From NCBI GenBank assembly GCA_030620095.1, contig JAUTXW010004473.1, positions 434,001 through 498,000 of the forward strand: 64,000 nt of DNA. Direction: 5' to 3'. The notes beneath the pieces were generated by a model. That model searched no databases. It was given only the letters and a program-made list of their open reading frames with translations, and was not told the DNA's origin. Shown here one piece after another: positions 13,046 through 26,571 of this stretch (positions are counted from its first letter, which is position 1; each line of letters starts with the position of its first letter). The DNA is from Kuschelorhynchus macadamiae (taxonomy: Eukaryota; Arthropoda; Insecta; Coleoptera; Curculionidae). The translations under genes were made by a program, and so were the position numbers.

Positions 13046-14628
13046 TCGAGTAAGATAAATAAAGATCCAGCAGAACACATAGAAAGACAAATATACACGA
13101 TGCTTAAAAAAACATAAAAACCAATTTATAGATATTGAACGATTTAAATTAACACCACACCACAGTAAAACACCACATTTCTATGGGGTACCAAAAATTC
13201 ACAAACCAAACATACCATTAAGACCAATAGTAAGTAGCGTAAACTCACCGACACATCCTTTAGCTAGGTTTCTTTTAAATATATTAAAACCGCTAGTAGG
13301 TAACACTAATTCATATTTAAAAAATTCACAACACTTCCTTGAGAAATTGTCTAATATTCAACTAAATATAAATAATACACTGGTAGGTTTTGATATCGTT
13401 GGTCTTTTTACAAATGTACCTGTAGATAAAACTTTAAACATAGTAAGAAATAAACTGGAAAAGATAATAATCTTAGTGAACGTACATCATTAAACATTAA
13501 TATTACTTTAGAATTACTAACTTTTTGTGTAAAAACCACTTATTTTCAATACAAAAACGAATATTATGTACCAACAAAATTTTGGCATGGCTATGGGGTC
13601 TTCTTTATTTCCTTTACTAAGTAATACTTTTATGGAAAACTTTGAATTAAATTATATTCAAAATTACGATCATAAACCACTTATTTGGTGGAGATACATT
13701 GATGACATTTTTTGTTTCTATGAACATGACGATCAACATTTAAATAATTTTTTATATCATATTAACACCAAAGAACCAACAATTAAATTTACTATTGAAA
13801 AGGAAACAGACCAACAACTTCCATTTTTAGACATACTTATCAAAAAAGACATACACAGTTTTGAAACAAAAGTACACAGAAAACCTACACACACAAACAA
13901 ATACTTAAATTTTTACTCAAATCATCCAATCATGGTTAAAAAGGGAGTTGTAAAAAGTCTACATGATAGAGCAAAAATAATTTGCAAAGATCAAAATTTT
14001 ATTAAAGAAAAAAAATTTTATAAAAGATGTTTTAAATCACAACAATTATCCTAATGATTTGGTTGAAAAATGTTTTTATGAATTTGAGAATCCAAGAGAC
14101 AAAAAAATCCAAAATAGACCAATTACAAACCTCTTTATACCATACATACCTAATTTATCAGATAAAATATAACGAATAGGTAAACGTTTTAACATCAGAA
14201 CGATCTTTAAAACACAAAATACACTTAGAAGTAAACTTACAAAAACAAAACCTAGCAATGAACAAGAAAATACAAAGAATGTTATTTATAAAATTCCGTG
14301 TCAATGCAATAAATTTTACATAGGTGAAAGCTCTAGGCCATTAGCCAAAAGAATTAAAGAACACCAAACATACATAAAAAATAGGGAATTTCAAAAATCA
14401 AACATTTGCCAACATGCACTAGATTACAATCATAAAATTAATTGGAATGCTTCTAGTATTTTAGCAAAAGAACCATGTTCCAAAAAACGTAAAATAAAAG
14501 AAAGTGCCTTAATATTATTAAATAAAAATAATTGTGTAGCATCTTGTTCCGTTAGTTTTAATAACACTTGGTTAAATTCGCTAAATACTGAAGTAAAAAA
14601 AAGGACACCTCAAAATACAATAAATTAA
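13046..14628 (+). pseudogene. Penelope-like element 2, RT/GIY-YIG pseudogene
   Basis: The plus-strand frames together spell a PLE polyprotein. A YGVPKIHKP and LRPIVSS block is at about 13176-13235. Palm motif A is FDIVGLFTNVPVD (about 13390-13430). FGMAMGSS and the catalytic WWRYIDDIF (about 13690-13712) come next, then QQLPFLDIL (about 13810-13840). The GIY-YIG part NVIYKIPCQCNKFYIGESSR starts at 14278, and the frame ends with TAA at 14626-14628. Frameshifts are visible near 13470, 13560 and 14035, and an in-frame TAA lies at about 14170. The sequence differs clearly from PLE-1, so it is a separate family. The first RT motifs and start codon are missing, the 5' end being replaced by PLE-3 in opposite orientation. 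Confidence 0.82.
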
Positions 14629-15548
14629 AATGAACATACTGTAGGTACACCTATTTCTCACCTTATTCTAACAATTAAAAATAACACCTTTAAATTGACA
14701 TTCATTGACATTTTGTCAGAGATTAGCCATTCTGGTTATATTTCTGATACGAAACATAAGACATATTCTGCTTTTAGTATTTTATTTGTAGGTTTGCTGA
14801 AGACGGGGGCAGACTTTCCCTCGAATTATATTTTATTTTTTATTTTTTTCCAATTTTCTAAGGCGGAAAAACCCAAAAAATAGTTTTAAACCATGAATCC
14901 GCCACTACAATTTCGTAATTATGTAGGGTACAGAGATAAAACGATCTAAGCCTCATCGAGGGCCAAAGTGTCGTAGGTTTCAAAAAACATAAAATGTAAT
15001 ATACCCATGTCTAAAACACCAGAGTCTAACCGCACCGCAGTGATACACATTGAGAGCTTCGTTTGTTTTTGTTTTCTTTATTTCAGGTGTGATTTTGCGG
15101 CTTTAATGATGGTTTTAGCACCGAATCTGGTCTAACCTAACGCTACTAGGATAAATATCAGAGGTTCTTTTGAAAACCAAATCCTTGTTTTAATATAGAC
15201 TTAGAATTTGGTTGGCTACCACAAACCTAGCCAATCCTAACCTAACCTAATCCACATTTTTATTAATTATAAGTTTTATTAAAAAAAGAATTTAAAAAAG
15301 CCATCCGCCTGAACGATTATTAGAGCACACATGCGCCTCATCCAAAGCCTAGTATCCTACCAGCGAGGCAGAAAGCCCGTGCTGAATATTAAAGAAAAAA
15401 GTTGTTTATACTCCGCAGAAATAAACGACGAACCAATAGAAAGCGAAGCGTCGCAATCGTTAACATTGAGGTGCGGTTAGACTCTATATCAATAATTTTA
15501 ATTTAGGTAATGAGTCTTAACAATAAAATTATTTTTTTTTTCGATATA
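14629..15548. other. No gene recognised
   Basis: Probable 3' flank of PLE-2 followed by unclassified sequence with scattered CCTAACC runs (about 15130-15260). I see no supported coding frame. Confidence 0.4.
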
Positions 15549-16325
15549 CAGTGTGTTAAATAATTTTTTTTATTTGATTTTTTCCCTGTATATTCAAAAC
15601 GGATTATTAGAGTGGAATGAAACTCGGTAGCCAAAACATTTTTCTAGATAACATTCTTGACAGTATTTCCGACCAGTGGCGTACAAACGAGTAGGATTAT
15701 GAATTTATTCATATATGTTTGATATGAATTAGCACTTTTAACATTTTGATGTATCAAACTTATTCTCTAATTAATTAACAAAAAAGGTCATCTTAGTTCA
15801 AGCCGATTAATCCGACCACGTGCGGTTATTTTAAATAATGCGGAACATTATCAAAATCAATACAATTTCATCCAACTGCTAATGATTACTTGACATGAAT
15901 AACAACGGCAATTAACTTTAAGTATTGATTTTCAATATTCCAATGCACTCCTAATACTTTACTAAGAATAAAAAAAATTTTCAACATTATTTAAAAATAA
16001 AATATCTGGGACGTGATTGGATTTAGGGACTTTCAACTAAGAGTACTTTTTTTTGTAAAATTAATCAGAGATTAAGCACAATGTTAATAACTAAATGGTC
16101 ATAAAAGTCAATACTAAAAAGATTATGGCCGAATAACGGTGAAAAAATTCATAATCTTACTCGTTTGTACACTACTGGTCAGAAATATTGACAAAAATAT
16201 TTTATAAAAAAATGTATTTTTGTACATTTTTCTACTACATCGAGTTTCATTCACGTCTAAAAATCCAAATTTGAATATACAGAGAAAAAATCAATTAAAT
16301 AAAGTAAATTCTCTTCAACACCCTG
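15549..16325. mobile_element. Non-autonomous mariner-like element (MITE)
   Basis: The left terminus CAGTGTGTTAAATAA and right terminus (reverse complement CAGGGTGTTGAAG) begin inverted repeats of about 160-175 bp, including CCCTGTATATTCAAA against CTCTGTATATTCAAA and a shared CAAACGAGTA(G/A)GATTATGAAT block (about 15686 and about 16160). There is no transposase frame. TA precedes the left end; the right flank is TCTA, so the target duplication is imperfect. Confidence 0.6.
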
Positions 16326-17535
<1,210 letters not shown>

Positions 17536-17624
17536 GTTTTGAAATAATAGAATGCTTTTAATCTGTCAAAAATGCAACGTTTAAGTTTTATTTAACATTC
17601 ATCGCTGTTTTAATAAGGATTACA

Positions 17625-18743
17625 ATGGCGTTAAACTTTTCTAATGAAGAAATGTTTGATATGTTAGTGTGTTATATTAAAAATGAAAGAAATGCAAACA
17701 GGGCCATGGATGTGTATTTTGACACGTACCCCGAAAGACGGCAGTCTGGCAGAACTTATTTTCAAACGCTGGTTAGAAACTTGCTTGAGTTTGGCAGTTT
17801 TAATAAGATTCGCACAAAGAAGTATGCAAAAGACAACGAGCAACGCAATAGGCAAATCCTAGAATATTTTAATGAAAATCCGACTTCAGCTACAAGAAGA
17901 AGCGAAACAGAACTTCAAATTCCAAAATCTACCGTTCATGGCGTCTTAAAAGTAACTAAATATCGTCCTTACAAGCCAACAATTGTGCAAGGAATTCAAG
18001 CAGGTGATTTCGAAAGAAGAATTGTTTTTTGTAATTGGTATATCAATAGATGTCGAGAAAATCCCGCTTTTTGCGATAAAGTCATTTGATCAGATGAGAC
18101 TCATTTTACAAACTGTGGCATTTCTAATAAAAAAAATCACCATTATTGGGCTATTGAAAATCCGCAACTACGCGATCCACGCAGGCTGCAAGAGCGATTT
18201 GGTTTTAATGTGTGGTGCCGGATGCTTGGTAAGATAAATATAGTCTAATTGAATTGCTTATAATTCAATATTTTCCATTACTTTTTAGGAAATCGTCTCA
18301 CTGGTCCCTTTGTTTTTGATCAGACACTGACAGGCCCAAGATACCTTGCCATGTTACAGAATCAAATAGTTCCTGCCATTCGAGAAGCTGTGCCAGATGA
18401 TCAGTTTAATAGCTTGTGGTTTCAGCAAGACGGTTGTCCTGCACATAACAGCAGGGATGTACAAACCTTTTTAACAACAACTTTTGGTGAAAACGTAATA
18501 TCCAACAGTGGTCCTGTCCGCTGGCCAGCTAGATCCCCGGATATCACGCCGTTGGATTTTTATTTATGGGGATGTGCGAAAAATGAAATATACGAATTTG
18601 ACCTCCCAGAAAATAGGCAAGTTCTTGAGCAGCGAACCCGAAATATTCTAGAAAATATAAATAGAAATACCATTCAACGGGTAATCAGAACAGTTGAAAG
18701 GAAATGCGGACACTGCATAGAAAAAAACGGTCAACATTTTTAA
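17625..18743 (+). pseudogene. Mariner A transposase, one nonsense codon, one intron
   Basis: Exon 1 runs from ATG 17625 to 18228. A 60-bp GT..AG intron (18229-18288) follows and exon 2 ends with TAA at 18743. The N-terminus is a DUF4817-like helix-turn-helix (FDTYPERRQSGRTYFQ). The catalytic region has SDETHFT (Asp codon 18093-18095), WFQQDGCPAHN and VRWPARSPDITPLDFYLWG, with 36 residues between the last two Asp by my count. The only visible lesion is TGA at 18087-18089, where relatives have Trp just before SDE. The copy looks recently dead: one base change separates it from an open frame. The family is mariner/Tc1 superfamily; I do not assign a named subfamily. Confidence 0.88.
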
Positions 18744-19212
18744 TCCTAGTATTATGTAGCATTTTTTTATTTATTTTATTGAGTAGGTAGTTCATACTGA
18801 TTTTCTGTTAATTCTTGTAAGGTTAGTACTTTTAAATCGCCATGAACGGTTAACTTCAGAGTGTGTGTGTTTCAATTCTTCTTATGGAAAAAACCAGATT
18901 TTCATTAAAATATTCTAATATTTGCCTATTCCATTCCTTGTCATACTTGCATACTTTCTGTTGCGATTCTTAAAATTGGCTAACCCTAGCAAGCTTCTAA
19001 TCAGTGCAGCGCTTGAAAAGAAGTTCTGTCGACAGTCGTTCTTCGGGGTACATTATGTGCAGTGCACATAGTATTAATGTTACTGCGTAGAACTTACTGA
19101 TTTTATGCAGAATTTAATGTCCAATTTAAAAATATTGCTATTTGAAACTATTAAATTTTAATTTATACCGATAATTCGAAAAAATGTTTAAACAGTCTTA
19201 TTTCAAACGCAA
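18744..19212. other. Mariner A 3' spacer
   Basis: No separate feature is recognised between the transposase stop and the right inverted repeat. Confidence 0.5.
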
Positions 19213-19790
19213 AGCCTACCTGGGCAAAGATGTTAGTGTTATATGCGGGTGGTAGTTTGAACATGTGTGAACATTGTACACGAATCAATTATGTTATTAA
19301 GTAGTTTTTACTGATTTTTTGTAGAACTGGATGTTAAATTACAATATATTGCTATTTAACACTATTAATTTTTACCTTTTTACTTTGATAATTCCAAAAA
19401 ACGTTTAAATATTTCCTCTACGCACTTTTTGCACCTTTAGTAATAACCTAATTACAAAGTGTGATACGCCGTTGAAAAACTAAAGAAATACTCTTTTTAA
19501 AACTGTTAAAATCGAACACAGCGGCCATAAGAAAAAACAAAATTGATGATGGTTCTAGAAAATCGAAACGTTGTATGTAAAATCTGACTTAATAGGTGCA
19601 CTCTACGTAAAAAGTTGCCTTAATAATGTTCTTACAGATTTTGAAAATTTTCATAAATAAATAAATTATAGGACTTTTTCGAAAATGTAGTTTTTTGGTT
19701 TTTTCAAAATATCTCAAAAACTATTTAAACGTTTTTGTAACTATCACGGTTTCCGAGATCCCAATACTGTCATAAACAATTTCGGACACA

Positions 19791-19793
<3 letters not shown>
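19213..19793 (-). repeat. Mariner A right inverted repeat
   Basis: Complement of the left repeat, shorter by an internal deletion near the terminus. Confidence 0.85.

Positions 19794-19839
<46 letters not shown>
19794..19839. repeat. (TA)n right of mariner A
   Basis: Continuation of the host microsatellite after the insertion. Confidence 0.9.
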
Positions 19840-19841
<2 letters not shown>

Positions 19842-19967
19842 CAGCTAGCACTAAAGTAGCTACAACTCTTTCCACTACTACTCTTTAAAAGTTTTTACGT
19901 ATTTATTACTAATAATTCTACTATATATTAACAAACACTCTGGGTTACACGTTTTTAAGTATTATAT
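19840..19967 (-). repeat. Foldback-element end fragment, copy 2
   Basis: Matches the outer end of the foldback element (CAGCTAGCACTAAAGTAGC ... CACTCTGGGTTAC), fused directly to PLE tail copy D. Inverted relative to the copy at 11076-11210. Confidence 0.75.
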
Positions 19968-20076
19968 GGTATTTGAAAGAAAACTTCGAAAATGCCAAAT
20001 GTGATTTTGGCGAAACGTCAGCAAAACTGTTCTTTTCAGAACGACAGTAGTGAACGGATGTACACCCGGAAAGAAA

Positions 20077-20080
<4 letters not shown>
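19968..20080 (+). repeat. PLE-3 tail module P, copy D
   Basis: Contains GGCGAAACGTCAGC and GAACGGATGTACACCCGG, ending in AACAC directly before (TA)n, as in the other three copies. Confidence 0.75.

Positions 20081-20133
<53 letters not shown>
20081..20133. repeat. (TA)n left of foldback element
   Basis: TA tract separating the PLE tail from the foldback element. Confidence 0.9.
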
Positions 20134-20136
<3 letters not shown>

Positions 20137-20493
20137 AGCTAGCACTAAAGTAGCTACAACTGTTTCCACTACTACTCTTTAAAAGTTTTTACGTATTTAT
20201 TACTAATAATTCTACTATATATCAACAAACACTCTGGGTTACGCGTTTTTAAGTATTATATATGTATTTGTTCTTGCGAGTAATATTATAGTAATTTTTC
20301 ATGAAAAGTAATTATATAATAACTACTGCCAAGGAACTACTTAAGTAATTGACTCCAAGGTCGTCATTTCTTTTCCGTTACAAAATAGTAATTATTCAAA
20401 ATTACTGTTTCTAATCTGTTTACTAAATTACAACTTTTAAGTATCAGTACCTTCTTGAACTTTGCAGAGACTGCTCCATTACGTTCAAATGTA

Positions 20494-20990
20494 CAGGGTG
20501 TCCCATTTTCGTAGGTTTTACGGGGTTTCCAGCTTATGAGTAGAGATAGAGAGATGCGGTTTTCGCGACACCGTGCTACTTTTCGATGAAACTAAAGAGG
20601 CCGCAAACAGATTTGCCCTAACCATTTTAGTTTCCGTGCTACAGGGTGATTTTGAAAATTTGTCATTTTCGGACACCCCCTGTAACTCAGCTATCGTAAA
20701 ATATATTTAAAATGTTTCAACTGGTATTTATAGATTTTTTCACGTAGAATTCAGTGGCATACTCAGATTTTTGCTGAGAGTCATAGTTTTTGACATATTG
20801 GCATAACCTACTATTTTTTAAATGGGAGACCCTATATATTATTTTTTCATCTTATTCTTCGTGTCGAGAGCTTTTCAAAAACATACCATAAGTCATATTT
20901 ATTTTCATAAATAACATGAAAAAATGCATTTTTCTTTAAACGGATTTATGGAATAGCAGATCAATCGAAATAAGAGAAGGTGGCTGTGGT
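20494..20990 (+). repeat. Mariner B left inverted repeat
   Basis: Pairs with 22336-22824; includes the internal block GGACACCCCCTGTAACTCAG. Confidence 0.88.
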
Positions 20991-21100
20991 AGCCATGGCA
21001 ACGCCAACAAAAATATGATCAGGCAGCCATTACTGCTGTCATTTTTGGCATTATTGCGTTTAAATTTTTCTTGACGTCTATTATAATTATTGTTTTTAAT

Positions 21101-22150
21101 ATGGCTCAGAATCAAAAATTTGAATATTTTGAGAAATATGATATGAACGCGTGTTTTATATTGTCTAATAAAGATGCAGATCAGGCGGCAGAGCTTTATC
21201 TGAACAGGTTAGTTCTTTTTTATCTTCCTGCATTTTGACTTTATTGGTTCGCTTTATTTTATCTTAGATATCCCGAGAGAAGACAACCAGAAAAAAGAAT
21301 TTTTCAAAAAATTAAAAATAATCTTTGCCAATATGGATCTTTTAACAAGCCTCGATCGCGAACTTACAATAAAGACAACGAAGAATCTGAGGTCAACGTT
21401 TTAGCCCTCGTTCAGACAGCTCCTGAAACATCTTGCAGGAAAATAGACGAAGAGGCGGGTGTACCGAAAACCAAAGTGCAGAAAATTTTGAAAAAGCACA
21501 AATTCAAACCCTATAAATACAAACTTGTGCATCATCTGCATCCTGGTGATGCAGAGCGCAAATTGGAGTTCTGCAATTGGTTTATAAATATGAAGGCAGA
21601 AGATATCGATTTTGAAAAAAAGATTATTTGGTCAGACGAGGCACATTTTACTAGTTCAGGGATTTTAAATAGACACAACACGCGATTTTGGAGTCAAGAA
21701 AACAACCATGTTATTTTTCCTAGGGAGCGTCAGGGCAGATTTGGATTCAATGTCTCCTGTTTTATTTTCAACCGAAAAATGGTTTACCAAATATATGAAG
21801 GAAATCTGAATTCGATTGGTTACGTGCGAATCCTAGAAGACGCATTAGGAATTTTGGATGATGTTCCCTTGGCTCAACTAAATAGGATTTATTTCCAGCA
21901 AGACGGAGCTCCAGCCCACAATGCCAGAATAAGTCAAAACTGGCTTAACGACCATTTTCCTGGAAGATGGATAGGAACACACGGACCTGTTCGATGGCCA
22001 CCACGATCCCCTGACCTCTCAGTTTTAGATTTCTTTTTGTGGCGTTATTTAGAAAACAAGGTTTATGTAAGGCGATACGAAAACTTAGAACAACTAAGAA
22101 TGGCCACCGAAAACGCTTTTCATAGTTATAAAGACAGTCATTTACAATAG
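21101..22150 (+). CDS. Mariner B transposase, intact two-exon gene
   Basis: Exon 1 is 21101-21207, starting MAQNQKFEYF. A 60-bp intron (21208-21267, donor AG|GTTAGT, acceptor TTATCTTAG) follows and exon 2 is 21268-22150. Joined, this gives 329 residues without stop or frameshift. An N-terminal DUF4817-like helix-turn-helix (YPERRQPEKRIFQKI) precedes a second helix-turn-helix (EEAGVPKTKVQKILKKH). The catalytic Asp residues are D159 (IIWSDEAHFTS), D248 (YFQQDGAPAHN) and D285 (RWPPRSPDLSVLDFFLW). All are present, with 36 residues between the second and third. The enzyme should cut at the element ends and insert at TA. Frame, splice sites, inverted repeats and target duplication are all intact, so this copy could be active; that is inference. 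Confidence 0.9.
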
Positions 22151-22335
22151 AAAATGCATTAAAAAGAATTTTTAAAGTTTGTCACACTTGTAGGACACAT
22201 AATGGTCTACAATTTGAACAATATTTGTAGTTTTAATGAAATTATAATTATTACCTTTTACCTACTTCCTAATTTTTTCTGATGCTGTTACTTTGTTATT
22301 TCGTTAATAAATATTTGTTAACTTTTTCCATGGCT

Positions 22336-22824
22336 CCACAGCCACCTTCTCTTATTTCGATTGATCTGCTATGCCATAAATCCGTTTAAAGAAAAATGCA
22401 TTTTTTCATGTTATTTATGAAAATAAATATGACTTATGGTATGTTTTTGAAAAGCTCTCGACACGAAGAATAAGATGAAAACATAAGGTGTCCCATTTAA
22501 AAAATAGTAGGTTATGCCAATATGTCAAAAACTATGACTCTCAGCAAAAATCTGAGTACGCCACTGAATTCTACGTGAAAAAATCTATAAATACCAGTTG
22601 AAACTTTTTAAATATATTTTACGATAGCTGAGTTACAGGGGGTGTCCGAAAATGACAAATTTTCAAAATCACCCTGTAGCACGGAAACTAAAATGGTTAG
22701 GGCAAATCTGTTTACGGCTTCTTTAGTTTCATCGAAAAGTAGCACGGTGTCGCGAAAACCGCATCTCTCTATCTCTACTCATAAGCTGGAAACCCCGTAA
22801 AACCTACGAAAATGGGACACCCTG
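22336..22824 (-). repeat. Mariner B right inverted repeat
   Basis: Complement of the left repeat with few differences. Confidence 0.88.
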
Positions 22825-24393
22825 TACTCCTATAAGGTATTACTATAAAGTAAAACGAGTCGTTGCAGAGTAGAAAAAGTTATCGTCTAGTGCTACTTTA
22901 AACTGGCTATTAGCAGTCGTTATTCTTCTGTTGCAACTTAGAAGTAAGAGTTACAGTAAATATTTACTACAACACTATTACTACTTGTACTTGAGATTCC
23001 GGAGATAGGGGGCGCTGGTACGAGATTCTGTCGGTGATTTTATAGGGACAGTGGCAACAATAAAGTAACCAATTTTTGATTGGTTCGGCCATATTGCTGT
23101 TTTGTATACTTTTTGCCTACGTGGTCTCATATTATTAGTTTTTGTTATTATTTAAATCAATATTGATTCAAACAAGAAGTTCTCAGCCATTGGCCACTTG
23201 GAGAAATGTATTAAGGCCTGGTTCACCTGGTTTTTGCTTCTAATTATTAGGTGTTTGTGATGAATGTGTAAATGAGTATGACCGTAAATGTCTTAAGTTT
23301 AAGTTTACTCCAAGAAAAGCTATTAGATATTGCATATTATTATATTTTGGTTTTATTTTGCTGTAAAAGACAATATTGTTTCATGTTTTAGTGTAGGTTT
23401 TACTTCATTCAGCACCTCAACTTGAGGTAGGAGCTCTTCAAGATTAGCATAAAAGAAACTTTATTTTGTCAACCTTCTTCAGTGCATATTACATTACTAA
23501 ATTCACTTGGCAGACAACTCTCATTGATCCCTTGCACAATCATTGTTATTTGTTAAAAATCTAAATAAAAAAGTAAGTTTGAACTAGATAGATCGAATAG
23601 ATGAATAAAATAAAACATTAACATAACCCTACATTTACAACTGACGCTGACAGATGTTGTGTGATTAATGTTGTCATATTTTCCGAAAAACTAACGATAA
23701 TATGGGTGCCCCTATTTAAACCTTTAGAAATTTTGCATCAATTTGGCGGGAGGGCTTCTATTGCCGCCACTGTCCTTCTAAAGTCAATGTAATTTGGTCT
23801 ACAGCTATTAATTATTTGTGTATGTGTTGTGTTATCGTCACGAGTAACAAGTTAAAATGATTCACAATGGCTTCACATACTATAAGAAAAAAAAGTAGCT
23901 TTCGTCCCTCAGCCACATTTTATAGAAAATTAAAAATATCACAAATTTTGTCATACCTGAACAAAACAACCTAAAGCGGAATTTTAAGGAAACAAAAGAT
24001 AAAAACGAAACAAAGGGTTTTGGTTATGATAGATGATATAATTATAGTAGTGACTCAAGTAAAGCAACTCTCCGCATGCTACGACACAACGCATTCAATT
24101 TTAAAAAACCGGCGGAATGTTCCCAAATCGTAACCTCTTGGTAATAATATACAGTAGATAGTAGATTAAATAAGAACTTCAGTGTAATTGGGTATAAGTG
24201 ACAGTTGCGTATTTAAAGAATCCAAAACTATAAAAGCGTATGGGAGCAGTCGTAGACATTTGATGTTAAGTAATTTTTTCAGTAAAGTAATACAGCCAAC
24301 GTAAAAGTAAAAGTCCAATAGAACGTAATTGTTTATTTTCATCTCCGCTATAAATATTTAGCTATGATGTTTGTTTTTGTGATTATATATAAA

Positions 24394-26282
24394 AAACATC
24401 ATAGCTGAATATTTATAGCGCAGATGAAAATTAACAATGGCGTTCTATTGGACTTTTACTTTTACGTTGGCTGCATTACTTTACTGAAAAAATTATTCAA
24501 CATCTACGACTGCTCCCATACGCTTTTCTAGTTTTGGATTCTTTAAATACGCAACTGTCACTTATAACCAATTACACTGAAGTTCTTATTTAATCTGTAC
24601 TATATATTATTACCAAGCGGTTACGATTTGGGAACATTCCGCCGGTTCTTTAAAATTGAATGCGTTGTGTCGTAGCATGCGGAGAGTTGCTTTACTTGAG
24701 TCACTACTATAATTCTGCCATCTATCATAACCAGAACCCTTTGTTTCGTTTTTATCTTTTGTTTCCTTAAAATACCGCTTTAGGTCGTTTTGTTCAGGTA
24801 TGACATAATTTGTGATATTTTTAATTTTCTATAAAATGTGGCTGAGTGACGAAAGCTAATTTTTTTTCTTATAGTAAGTGAAGCCATTGTGAACCAGTTT
24901 AACTTGTTACTCGTGACGATAACACAACACATACACAAGTAATTAATAGCTGTAAAACGAATTACAAAGACTTTAGAAGGACAGTGGCGACAATAGAAGC
25001 CCACCCGCCAAATTGATGCAAAATTTCTAAAGACTTAAATAGGGGCACCCGTATTATCGTTAGTTTTTCGGAAAATATAACAACATTAATCTACTTTTAT
25101 ATTAACAACATCTGTCAGCGTCAGTTGTAAATGTAGGTTTATGTTAAAGTTTTACTTTAGTCATCTATTCGATCTATCTAGTTCAAACTTATTTTTTTAT
25201 TTAGATTTTTAACAAATAACAACGTTTGTGCAAGCGATTAATGACAGTTGTCTGCCAAGTGAATTTAGTAATGTAATATGCACTGAAGAAGGCCTACAAA
25301 ATAAAGTTTCTTTAATGCTAATCTTAGAGAGCTTCTACCTCAAATTGAGGTGCTGAATGAAGTAAAACCTACTCTAAAATATGAAACAATATTGTCTTTT
25401 ACAGCAAAATAAAACCAAAATATAATAATATGCAATATCTAATAGCTTTTCTTGGCATAAACTTAAACTTAAGACATTTACGGTCATACTCATTTACACA
25501 TTCATCACAAACACTTAATAATTACAAGCAAAAACCAGGTGAACCAGGTCTTAATACATTTCTCCATATGGCCAATGGCTGAGAACTTCTTGTGTGAATC
25601 AATATTTATTTTAATAATAACAAAAACTAATAATATGAGACCACGTAGGCGAAAAGTATACAAAACGATTTTGGCAGCAATATAGCCGAACCAATCAAAA
25701 ATTGGTTACTTTATTATTGCCACTGTCCCTATAAAATCACCGACCGAAACTCGTACTAGCGCCCCTTATCTCCGGAACCTCAAGTACAAGTAGTAATAGT
25801 GTACTTGTAAATATTTACAGTAATTCTTATTTCTAAGTTGCAACAGAAGAATAACGACTGGTAACAGCCGGTGTTAAAGTAGCACTCGACGATAACTTTT
25901 TCTACTCTGCAACGACTCGTTTTACTTTATAGTAATACGTTATAGGAGTACATTTGAACGTAACGGAGCAGTCTCTGCAAAGTTCAAGAAGGTACTGATA
26001 CTTAAAAGTTGTAATTTAGTAAACAGATTAGCAACAGTAACTTTCAATAATTACTATTGTTTAACGGAAAAGAAATAACGACCTTGGAGTCAATTACGTA
26101 AGTATTTCCTTGGCACTAGTTATTATATAATTACTTTTCATGAAAAATTACTATAAAGTTTTACTCGCAGTAACAAATACATATATAATACCTAAAAACG
26201 TGTAACCCAAAGTGTTTGTTGATATATAGTAGAATTATTAGTTATAAATACGTAAAAACTCTTAAAGAGTAGTAGTGGAAAC

Positions 26283-26284
<2 letters not shown>
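24394..26284 (-). repeat. Foldback right arm (empty mariner site)
   Basis: Uninterrupted arm. The sequence around TA at 25949-25950 (complement AAATGTACTCC) is the unoccupied version of the mariner B target. Confidence 0.85.

Positions 26285-26344
<60 letters not shown>
26285..26344. repeat. (TA)n right of foldback element
   Basis: TA tract at the truncated right end of the foldback element. Confidence 0.95.
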
Positions 26345-26347
<3 letters not shown>

Positions 26348-26498
26348 AAAAACAACTTCATATTTAACTGTCTTCAAATTTCGCAGAAAAATGAAATGTA
26401 CTAAAAGGATAAACTGAGAAAATTCAATATCATGGGACAAAATTGATGAAACAGATGAGATTTTGATGAAAAATCAACTGTTTGCTACGTATCCAATA
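26345..26498 (-). repeat. Dispersed satellite-monomer fragment
   Basis: Reverse-complement match to 28165-28307 (TTCGCAGAAAAATGAAATGTA and following), lacking about 40 bp. Flanked by (TA)n on both sides. Confidence 0.7.
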
Positions 26499-26500
26499 TA

Positions 26501-26568
<68 letters not shown>
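26499..26568. repeat. (TA)n tract
   Basis: TA tract with one CATA interruption. Confidence 0.92.

Positions 26569-26571
<3 letters not shown>

Larger units (their letters stand above)
20494..22824 (+). mobile_element. Mariner-type transposon B, apparently complete
   Basis: The termini CAGGGTGTCCCATTTTCG and their complement are flanked by TA (20492-20493 and 22825-22826). Inverted repeats of about 490 bp (20494-20990, 22336-22824) enclose one intact spliced transposase gene. Length is 2331 bp. The insertion is in the left foldback arm; the sister arm shows the pre-insertion site with a single TA. Confidence 0.93.
20134..24372 (+). repeat. Foldback left arm (interrupted by mariner B)
   Basis: Pairs with 24394-26284. 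Interrupted at 20494-22824 by mariner B. Confidence 0.85.
20134..26284. mobile_element. Foldback-type element with arms of about 1.9 kb
   Basis: The two halves are reverse complements of each other around a 21-bp loop at 24373-24393 (stem GCTATGATGTTT/AAACATCATAGC). After removing mariner B the left arm is about 1.9 kb, equal to the right arm, and the arms appear roughly 95% identical by eye. No transposase is encoded by the arms. The outer ends abut (TA)n on both sides; the right arm lacks the last 25 bp present on the left. Fragments of its end occur at 11076-11210 and 19840-19967, so it is a repeat family, not a unique palindrome. Confidence 0.82.

Noticed and set aside
24780..25004. 74-residue frame in the foldback right arm
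   Set aside because: The left arm does not keep the frame open; no recognisable domain.
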